Shown here in pieces: positions 7,083-13,793 of a stretch of DNA of 13,793 bases. This DNA is from Actinidia chinensis. Its lineage: Eukaryota; Streptophyta; Magnoliopsida; Ericales; Actinidiaceae. Positions within the stretch are counted from its first letter, which is position 1, and each line of letters starts with the position of its first letter. The notes under the pieces were generated by a model, which was given only the letters and a program-made list of their open reading frames with translations, ran no database searches and was not told where the DNA came from. The stretch spans positions 1 to 13,793 of the forward strand of contig VIGQ01002221.1 of assembly GCA_009663005.1 (NCBI GenBank), in the 5' to 3' direction. Position numbers and translations under genes: made by a program.

Positions 7083-7114
<32 letters not shown>
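7068..7114 (+). repeat. Long poly(C) tract
   Basis: The tract is 5 C, T, 9 C, T, then 31 uninterrupted C (7084-7114). The complementary strand is a G run that could form a G-quadruplex, with i-motif potential on this strand. The exact length is unreliable in any read because of polymerase slippage. Confidence 0.9.
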
Positions 7115-7118
<4 letters not shown>

Positions 7119-8075
7119 TAGGGATTTACTGAACATTATTCAAAATAATGCTTGAATGAAATACATGCGGAAGCATCCAATAAAAACAGAGCTGGACGTG
7201 TCAATATATACAAACTATAGTCAGGTTTTGATCCAAAAATCAAACGGTTCTGGCAACAACGGCACAACCGTAACTAATACTGTATCAGTTCAACATACAA
7301 GTTTCAACTATACAGAGTTCAACAACATACAAGTTCCTAGACTATCACAAGTACAGGATTATCAAAAAACTCAGTACACTAGGGTCACCTGCCCTCAATC
7401 GCGTCCTCCCTCTTTTTAATCACCTGACCTGCGTACGTTGACAACGTCTTAAGTACATAGGATAGTGTGAGTCAGGTTATATATAACATAAATGCACCCG
7501 TAAAAATATATTGAAAATCGGTTCATTTAAAAACATAGAAAATGAAACGCTTTTGTCAATCCATGGCTCACTAGGCCATCCCTTGACTATTTTTCCAACA
7601 AAATACAATAGAAAATCAATCCCCCACGGACTCATGCTCAGGTACGCCAACTATACATCAATTTTACATTCCTTTACGATGACCAATTGCGACAACACCT
7701 AACTGTTCAACGACCACCAAAACATAGAGAGCGCCCCTAACATTGGTATGAATCATCCCAAAATCTTGGTCATGATTCCTTATCATCAACCACGCTAATA
7801 ACATCCCCCTAATGCACGGGCATCGTATGAACTATGTGTCGACTTAAAACATACATTTCACCAAATATCATTTCATAATTTCATGGTATATCAAACAACG
7901 CATGCACTTTTACACAGAAAAACATATCATTTTTAAACACATGAATACTTTCAAGAATATAAAACAGTTACTTTTATACTACGTCATACATAAAAGATTC
8001 ACCGATATATGCCAAGATTCTATACACACCGGGGCTAACGTTCTGAGCAAAGTTCTGGAATGCGGATCCTAGGGT

Positions 8076-8101
8076 AATATTAAAATGTTAGATTTAATAT
8101 T
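8076..8101. repeat. Short perfect inverted repeat
   Basis: AATATTAAA (8076-8084) and TTTAATATT (8093-8101) are perfect reverse complements separated by 8 bases. In DNA this AT-rich such a repeat can arise by chance. No terminator or gene is associated with it. Confidence 0.5.
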
Positions 8102-8713
8102 CTTCTTCCGGCGTGAATATGAACATTTTATAATTTTAGTTTAACAAAATTTAACAATTCGAATTTCTTTTGCCAAACAGTTAAAATTCCCAAAAAACAG
8201 CCATCGTAACTTTATTGGTATAAAATTTCATTAAAATAATTTGATTCCGAAATTAATACATAATAGACTAGACACATTTATTTAATACAATAAAAATATT
8301 ATAAAAATTTTACGTTGCATCTATTTTCAAAATTCGCCAAACTTCCAAGTTTGTTCATATTTTATTAACAGTAGCTTCAGTTATAAATTATTTTAAGATT
8401 GAAACCATTTCATAAATTCATAAAATTAAATATACATAACTAGATATATAATTGTTAAACATATAACATCTTCAGAATTTTAGAAACATAGGTAACCGTT
8501 TTATAAAATTTCCAAAATTTCTATTCGCACAATTATTTTCCAGTTTCGAAATGTACAGTAATTGTCAATTTTGAGTACTTACAGTCTTAATTTTTTACAG
8601 AATGGTTATAATGATAGTTTTGATAATTTCAATATCTTTCAACTCAATTTAAAATCAAGTAATTCGGACATCATATGCAGAAGTTCGGATCAAAATACGC
8701 GGCGTCCAGTGAT

Positions 8714-8733
8714 GGGGGGAAAAAAAAAAAAAA
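8714..8733 (+). repeat. G6A14 homopolymer junction
   Basis: Six G are followed at once by fourteen A. It sits within the probable LTR-derived sequence. It is simple sequence that is liable to length error, and nothing functional is inferred. Confidence 0.7.
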
Positions 8734-8884
8734 CATCGGATTTTCCGCATTTGACTTTTGATTTAAAAAAAAATACGTATAAGTGTAACATTTTCGGGGT
8801 ATTTAGTGATTTTACATTAAACTAGATACGGTGTTCTATATAGGCTTACGAATAAAGAAGATAAAGGTTTGAATTACATCGCGG

Positions 8885-8973
8885 AAAAACAATATCGTGC
8901 CTTTAGTCTTTCTCTCACTTTTTCTTTCTTTCTAATTTCTCGTCTTTACCCTTTCTTTCTATGTTTCCGTTTG
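8885..8973 (+). other. Pyrimidine-rich stretch
   Basis: This stretch is rich in CTTTC-type runs (TTTCTTTCTTTC and similar) and lies immediately left of the hAT-like element. No coding content is supported. Confidence 0.5.
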
Positions 8974-8981
8974 TGTGGAAG
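8974..8981 (+). repeat. Left 8-bp candidate target-site duplication
   Basis: TGTGGAAG here and TGTGGGAT at 10162-10169 match at 6 of 8 positions and lie directly outside the two candidate ends of the element at 8982-10161. An 8-bp target duplication is the hAT superfamily hallmark. Confidence 0.4.
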
Positions 8982-9006
8982 TGATGGTGTCAAGCGGTCC
9001 CTTGCA

Positions 9007-9345
9007 GGCACGACACGGCACGGGCACGGCACGAAAAGAACTCGGCACGGGCACGTTTTGGGCACGTATAAGTTGGGCACAGCACGGCACGACACGATTT
9101 GAGCGGGCAGGGGCACGATAATGGCATCGCACGGCACGAGCACAGCACGGTAGTTAGTCCTGACACGGCACGGCCGGGCACGGCCAAATCCCAGCACGGC
9201 AACAGGCACGACATGAAAGTTTGGCTTAGTTTGGCACGGCACGAGGCACGGCACAGACTTAGTTTGGCACGACACAGGAACAATACGTCTTAGTGGGCAC
9301 GGCAACGAACCACGACACGATAATTGGTCCTAACACGCACGGAGT
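9007..9345 (+). repeat. Left GCACG/GACACG array
   Basis: The sequence is dense in irregular GGCACG, GACACG and AGCACG units, for example GGCACGACACGGCACGGGCA at its start. CTTAGTTTGGCACG occurs twice, 34 bases apart (about 9224 and 9258), showing a longer unit. Reading frames on both strands here are products of the repeat (Cys/Arg/Pro-rich on the minus strand) and are not genes. Confidence 0.85.
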
Positions 9346-9776
9346 GGTAAGAAATGATTAATTATGAATAAAAATAAAATAAGTTTAATTAAATAACTTA
9401 TCGCCATAATAAAAAAATGAGAAAAAATAAAATTATTTTTTTGAATAAAAATTTAAAATAAATAAATTTTGACTTGTTCATGGCCATTGCCATAGAAAAA
9501 ACTACATAAAAAATATTTTTATTAAATAAAATTGACTTGCCGAAATGCCATCACTAAAGAAAAAATTGGGGAAAATTTAAAATAAATAATGAATAAAATA
9601 TTTTTTTCACAATTCTGTCTTGTTTTTACTTGTTACATATGACGGGTGGTGCATAGCCCATGAAGACTGCGATTTGTCACCTAACTACTTTAAAGAGGAA
9701 AAAGATGCAATTTGTATTGACGACACAACATGAGTCATACGGTTAGTACGCTAGCCGACACAACCTACCCAATTAA
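9346..9776. other. AT-rich core of the array element
   Basis: The core is very AT-rich. An imperfect direct repeat offset by about 62 bases is visible: 9461-9505 (AAATTTTGACTTG, GGCCATTGCCATAGAAAAAA) and 9521-9567 (AAAATTGACTTG, AATGCCATCACTAAAGAAAA). No coding frame of any length is present, and no transposase motif. Confidence 0.6.
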
Positions 9777-10150
9777 AAAATGGACATGCACGACACGATT
9801 AAAATATGGACATGACACTATTAAGTAGACGGGTACAGCACGCATGACAGAGTCACAAACTAAGTTAGCGGGCCAACCGGTAAAGACACGATTAAGTAAT
9901 CTGGCCGACACGGCACGACACTATTTAAGTAAATGAGCCTGGCACGACACGACACGGTTAACAAATTAGCACGACACGGCACAGCCACGACTAAAGAAAA
10001 TGGTCAGCGGTATGGCACGATTAAAAATGGCACGGCACTATTAAGCGCAACGACACGACAAGGCACGTTAAGTAAATGGGCTCGGCACGTCACGGGCCAC
10101 GAAGCTGGTGGCACGGAGAAAAGTGGCACGGCACGGCACGACAGCACGTT
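9777..10150 (+). repeat. Right GCACG/GACACG array with TTAAGTAAATGGGC spacers
   Basis: This array alternates CACGACACG-type blocks with AT-rich spacers close to ATTAAGTAAATGGGC (near 9785, 9820, 9890, 9923, 9990, 10018, 10040 and 10069). The higher-order period is roughly 30-35 bases. The left array has the same GCACG blocks but different spacers. Both arrays run in the same direction, so they are direct and not inverted with respect to each other. Confidence 0.85.
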
Positions 10151-10161
10151 TAACACCTCTA

Positions 10162-10169
10162 TGTGGGAT
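10162..10169 (+). repeat. Right 8-bp candidate target-site duplication
   Basis: TGTGGGAT follows the right end of the array element and matches the left flank TGTGGAAG at 6 of 8 bases. Confidence 0.4.
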
Positions 10170-10234
10170 GGAGATGGGAGAGAGCTGCTGGGCAGTTTTA
10201 TAATCTCACCGTTTGGCTTTATTAGGCTATAGGG

Positions 10235-10395
10235 CACACAATGCATTCCCTCCTCTCTTTTGTGTGTCAGTGCTCACACCATACACAAACATACACACTT
10301 ACACTTCCACCTCACTTGCCACATGCACAATACCTCAATGCGTGGTACACGTGCACACGTGTCTCCCCCCCCCAAAATGCACGCATCCCGCGTGG
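10235..10395 (+). other. CA-rich stretch
   Basis: The plus strand is rich in CACA, ACACTT and CACC runs (such as CAAACATACACACTTACACTT), ending in a 9-C tract at 10365-10373. An open plus-strand frame covers part of it but its composition follows the simple sequence. No gene is called. Confidence 0.5.
10348..10361. promoter_or_regulatory. Paired G-box (CACGTG) motifs
   Basis: CACGTG occurs at 10348-10353 and again at 10356-10361, two bases apart, within GTACACGTGCACACGTGTC. The G-box is the core site for plant bHLH and bZIP factors and part of the ABA-responsive element. No intact gene follows closely, so a regulatory role is not shown. Confidence 0.4.
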
Positions 10396-10577
10396 TCCAT
10401 AACGTGTCGAATTATGTGTTCTGTTCTTCTAGATTTTAAATTTTTCGGCAAAAATATTAGTTTTACAATTTAAACTTAAATGTAATATGTGTGTTTCCTC
10501 GGTCGGGGTATTAATCCTTCGTCTAAAAAAGCTCCAAGCTTAGAAGATTCTGATTCATACATACGTGCATATTTTTT

Positions 10578-11455
10578 AAGGGCTAATAACATTTTTTTTT
10601 TCCCTTAAAGTTTTTGACTAATATTCACTTTGGCCTCCAAACAAATAAATTTTTCTACATTGCTCCATAACCTACCGATTGATTGCAATCCGTAAACTCT
10701 GTGAATATTGGTATAATTAATCTAGTTATTTTTATTCTTTTTACATCATTATCACCTTGCTTAAGGTGTGAGACCACTTGGGTTTTTCCTCTCTCCCCCA
10801 TAACACTCCTTGGTATTGTTTTTTTTCTTGTTCTTTTCTTTTCTTAGTCTTTGGAACCATTAACGCCCACACCACAAACTCTTGATCCAAGCCCTAAACA
10901 CAACTGGAAATTTTCTTGGGTCAGCCCTGTTTTGGGAACCGAATCCGCCAGACCCAATGAAACGCGTACAGATTACACCAAAAGATTTTTTTCGTGAAAC
11001 TCTAGAGTGTGAAATTAGGTATTGTACGATATTGTTTGATTGTGTATGCAATTACAATATGATTTAATAATCGATGACTTATGTTGATTTAATTATGCTA
11101 CCATGCTTTAATTGCGATATTCTAAAATTTAATTTGGATATTATTGTTTAGTTGGAAGTTTTCTCACATTGTACTTGTTTTCATGTTTTTCTCAGTGAAT
11201 CAATTGTAAAGTAATAGTTTTGTTTTTCTATAGAATGCAATAAATTTTTTTTTTTTGAGATTCTGAGAGACTTTGATTGAGGAGCCGTGAGGCAGAAGCG
11301 GCCAGTGGCCAGTGGTGGAGGGTGGGAATGTCGAGTTCCATCTTATTTTGACATTGTCCAAAAATATAATTTGTTATGGTCCAAACTGTAGGAAAAAGAA
11401 ATTGATTTTTTGGATGTATGGACCCTTTCGTTTTGCATTGGAATCTCGAGAGAAT
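10578..11455 (+). repeat. Diverged segmental duplication, copy B
   Basis: This is the uninterrupted partner of copy A (141-735 plus 1441-1622), in the same orientation about 9.7 kb downstream. It keeps the empty retroposon site at 11237-11260. Differences from copy A are spread throughout, with indels, including about 75 bases near 10760-10860 seen only here. A candidate GQCQNKM-containing minus-strand frame is present in both copies but not preserved over its length. Non-coding origin, or an old transposon present twice, are both possible. Confidence 0.8.
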
Positions 11456-11469
11456 CACGTTGAGAAAGG

Positions 11470-12600
11470 GAGTTCAAATGACCCCGCTGCGTTTGAAATT
11501 TTCCTTGGAGATATCTATGATATTAGGAAAAATTTAAGGAATTTATGTTAAAAGACACCAATAAATTTTAGGAAAAAACACAATATTATGGTCAATCTAA
11601 AAATACCCTTATTTGTTTGCAATCCATGAATATATAACAAGTGGAGGAACGGTGATTGTTTTAAGAAGTTTTAGGGTTTATTGGCTAATATATCATGGTT
11701 GGCACATGATATTCTAAAATATTTTAAATTTTGGTAAACAATTAATAGGGAACAATATAGGGATTGAGAAAAAAGATCCGAAGGAACAATTGGCATTTGT
11801 CCTCATTTTGCTTATCAATTATTCACTCTCCAATTTGGACAATAATGAAGATTTATTTTTGATTATGTACGACAGACTTAAAAATTTAGGTTATGTTGGA
11901 TTTCTGGATATTGTGAGGGAAACAAAATAAAATAAAAAACGTAAGACGATTCAATTGTTTCTGTCAACATTTGATCATTTATCTTTTCTTTTTTATTTCC
12001 ATTTTTTTCTTATAAATTCTGATCAAACACCAATCCTAATTACAATTTCTAAGAGGAAGCATGCAAGTGGCAAGAACACCCTAAACGATATAATTAGTTC
12101 ACCATTATTTTTTTATTTTTTTTGTAGAAAATGCCAAAATTCATAAAAAACAACTTTCCCAACTAGAAAAGAACAGGGAGACCACTGCTTAGGCTTGGGT
12201 AGTTGTAATCGGAGTATTAAGCTACTAATTGCAAATCTTGTGCAAAAAGAAGAATGTGAGAGATCTTAATCATATTATCGACTTGGTATTTGCTACATAT
12301 ATAACCTTAGATAGATGCCAAAACTTTCAAGTTCTTTGGGAATCAACATTAAGTTCTTCTTCATTTACGTTTTCTCTGTGTAATAGTGGAGTAGGGTCCT
12401 GTCCCCCTTCACATATTTCTTTTTCTATAATAAATAAGTTCACTTCATCAAACCTTTAGCATTAATCTATGAGAAGGCAACACAATAGCATTTGGAGACT
12501 CTTAAATATGGGCTCCATATTAGAATGATTAGAAATTGGTTTGTTAATTGCATTCAACAAGTGTAATGTTTCCAAATGTATTGAAAAACAAAATCTCTTT
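11470..12600. other. Non-coding AT-rich interval
   Basis: No gene, element end or repeat that I can support is visible. Short open frames are Phe/Ile/Ser-rich and follow base composition. A and T runs are common, for example around 11925-12010 and 12105-12125. Confidence 0.5.
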
Positions 12601-12807
12601 TATTTACAAAGCGTTGAACTGCAAAAACCTGAGGTAGATTTCGTGGGAGTGTTCACAAGTGATGGAGACATCATCAACCATTGATCTGAAAACAGTGGTA
12701 TGCGGAGGACTCCACACAGGCCATAAAACTCTATTTTCCCTATTTGTTCTGCTTAGAAAGCGTATGCGAGGTAAAGAAACTAATGGCATGTTCGATATCA
12801 TTTGCAG

Positions 12808-13208
12808 GGACAGTACACAGTTTCTGAAACATATTTGTTAACTCCTACAATTGAAGCAAGAAAAATTCTGAGGGAAAAATGCCGAATTCTGCCATCCTTT
12901 TGTCCTAGAAACTATCAGCCCTGGTTTCGTTTTCTTTGGTTCAGTAAAATACTAATTCTTTATACTTTCAGTTCCTTCCTCTGTCTTCTCAACAACCAAA
13001 CCGAGTGCAAATTGAGAAAAAACAATCTTCCTTACTTTTTCATAGATACTCTCCATTAATGAATCGACTAGTTGAGAAGCTAACACACAAGTCACCTCAA
13101 CCGGATCATAGAGAGTTTAAACTTGGCCAATTGATAGAAAAATTCCATGTGTCAAACAGATGTGTCAGCATTCCAATTAATTATGTAAATGACCACATGG
13201 GTTGGTGA
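12808..13208 (+). other. Possible exon remnants of an unidentified gene
   Basis: TACTAATTCTTTATACTTTCAG (12950-12971) looks like a plant branch point plus 3' splice site. From 12972 the DNA is open in one frame for 78 codons to a TGA at 13206-13208 and reads as plausible protein (FLPLSSQQPNRVQIEK, later KLGQLIEKFHVSNRC, ending INYVNDHMGW). Upstream, after TTTGCAG at 12801-12807, another open stretch reads GQYTVSETYLLTPTIEARKI. The 28-base gap between the two is too short for a normal plant intron, so they are unlikely to be joined as adjacent exons as written. No family is recognised. It could be a terminal exon, a pseudogene or chance. Confidence 0.25.
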
Positions 13209-13552
13209 TATCGATTAAGTACCTGTTAGAGGGACATTTTTTGGGAGTGTCCTGAAGATGCAAGCTTACCAGTTATATGCTTGTTTATCTTATATATTAT
13301 CAATTAACTAAACAGTTGAAAAAATGTGAAAATTGATTGGTCTGCAGTGCCTTGGGGTATTGTTTTAACTGAAGCGAAATTAGAATAGAACTACTACTAT
13401 ACGGTCAAATGATGAAAAGGATATTATATAGCGTTTGAAACAGTAAACAGTAAACAGTGCCACAGTTACTTTGACACATTATGTTGCAGTGACATTCGAA
13501 TAAGATGAAATTGGAGACAGCTGCTGTATAGGAAAGCGATATCAAACTTGCC
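13209..13552. other. Non-coding interval with short CAGTAAA repeat
   Basis: AAACAGTAAACAGTAAACAG at 13438-13457 is a short tandem repeat with an 8-base period. The rest is AT-rich with no gene or element visible. Confidence 0.5.
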
Positions 13553-13750
13553 TCATAGAACAGCCTTGTGGCAAACATCAGTTTTGAAGGGCCCTTGGCA
13601 AAAAATGTGGTTATCAATGCTTCTAGCAAATATTGTGGTAGGAACAGACATGGTGCCAGCATTAGCACTACCAAAGGTAGAAATCGTGGTGGCAGATTGG
13701 TCAGCTTTAGCATTGTATTGATAGTGCATCAATCCCTTTGGATCCAGCAA
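13553..13750 (-). other. Minus-strand protein-like frame near the window edge
   Basis: On the minus strand a 65-codon frame (first codon TTG, not ATG) reads LDPKGLMHYQYNAKADQ, then ISTFGSANAGTMSVPTTIFA, and ends FKTDVCHKAVL before a TGA. The composition is balanced and unlike nearby AT-derived peptides, so it may be part of a real or decayed gene. On the same strand a perfect GTAAGT donor lies at 13789-13784, so an exon of a gene extending beyond the window could end near 13790. Upstream stops and the missing splice acceptor keep this uncertain. No family is recognised. Confidence 0.25.
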
Positions 13751-13793
13751 AGTTTAAAACTCATTATAAGAGAAGCATTAGATACTTACGTTT

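Larger units (their letters stand above)
6971..8880. mobile_element. Probable LTR-retrotransposon-derived sequence (solo LTR-like)
   Basis: The left edge, TGTCACGACCCGCCCCGGGG at 6971, has the TG start and CACGACCC motif that I associate with the termini of many plant LTR retrotransposons. From there to about 8880 the base composition is even and non-coding, with no gag, protease, reverse transcriptase or integrase motifs in any frame. That fits a long solo LTR or a heavily decayed element. I could not find a matching CA right end with a 5-bp duplication of TTCTT (6966-6970), so the right boundary is a guess set by the change in sequence character before 8982. Confidence 0.35.
8982..10161. 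mobile_element. Non-autonomous hAT-like element with GCACG arrays
   Basis: The left end reads TGATGGTGTCAAGCGG and the right end, reverse complemented, reads TAGAGGTGTTAAACGTG, sharing GGTGT, AA and CG in register with G at position 5, as hAT ends often do. Imperfect 8-bp duplications flank it. Inside are two arrays of GGCACG/GACACG motifs (about 9007-9345 and 9777-10150) in the same orientation around an AT-rich core. No transposase frame exists, so it would depend on a partner. The arrays may be subterminal transposase-binding repeats by analogy with other hAT elements; that role is inference. An alternative is a minisatellite expansion inside an unrelated AT-rich repeat. Confidence 0.5.

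Noticed and set aside
7156..7702. Plus-strand frames in the LTR-like region
   Set aside because: Thr/Asn/Ser-rich without retrotransposon motifs, splice context or a conserved domain.
8946..9305. Long overlapping frames on both strands in the left array (Cys/Arg/Pro-rich proteins)
   Set aside because: They arise from the GCACG repeat itself; several frames are open at once and none has a start context or domain.
9007..10150. CRISPR-like alternation of repeats and spacers in the GCACG arrays
   Set aside because: Units are short, degenerate and irregularly spaced, spacers are similar to each other, and the context is plant nuclear DNA with no cas genes.
141..11455. Copies A and B as the two LTRs of one retrotransposon
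   Set aside because: No TG...CA ends, no primer-binding site or gag-pol between them, a NAC pseudogene and unrelated elements in the interval, and strong divergence.
1..13793. tRNA, rRNA or organelle genome insertion
   Set aside because: I saw no cloverleaf with A and B boxes, no rRNA core sequence and no recognisable plastid or mitochondrial gene; only the frame at 2743-2928 has organelle-like codon bias, which is not enough.

Overview
The window looks like plant nuclear DNA, most likely from a eudicot. It is strongly AT-rich, has no bacterial-style gene packing, and carries a decayed NAC transcription factor gene and several kinds of plant-type transposon debris. It also has homopolymer tracts typical of eukaryotic intergenic DNA. 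I see no intact protein gene, rRNA, tRNA or CRISPR array. The species cannot be named from the sequence.

Layout. (1) 1-1660: the left copy (A) of a diverged segment whose partner (B) lies at about 10578-11455. Copy A is split by an insert that ends in a 14-A tail and is flanked by duplicated target sequence, which is the mark of retroposition. That insert is itself split by a 425-bp inverted-repeat element at 928-1352. (2) 1660-3500: small decayed pieces. They comprise a frameshifted coiled-coil-like exon (1873-2116), a hAT-type MITE (2323-2539), an unidentified short reading frame (2743-2928) and a minus-strand exon-like frame (3254-3493). (3) 3500-5260: intergenic DNA with two dispersed repeat pairs, leading into a pyrimidine-rich stretch. 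(4) 5261-5864: a NAC-domain pseudogene in which subdomains A to E are still readable across at least five frameshifts and without introns. (5) 5865-6970: its eroded tail and non-coding DNA with one good hairpin. (6) 6971 to roughly 8880: DNA whose left edge resembles an LTR-retrotransposon terminus, with a 31-C tract. (7) 8982-10161: a non-autonomous hAT-like element made of two direct arrays of GCACG/GACACG motifs around an AT-rich core. (8) 10200-10570: CA-rich DNA with two G-boxes two bases apart. (9) Copy B. (10) 11470-13793: mostly featureless, with an exon-like frame on the plus strand (12972-13208) and one on the minus strand at the right edge (13553-13750).

Nothing here works together as a pathway; the window reads as a layered record of duplication, insertion and decay. 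The best-supported history is duplication of segment A/B, then retroposon insertion into A, then MITE insertion into the retroposon. I found no evidence for a new multi-gene system. The most distinctive object is the GCACG-array element at 8982-10161.
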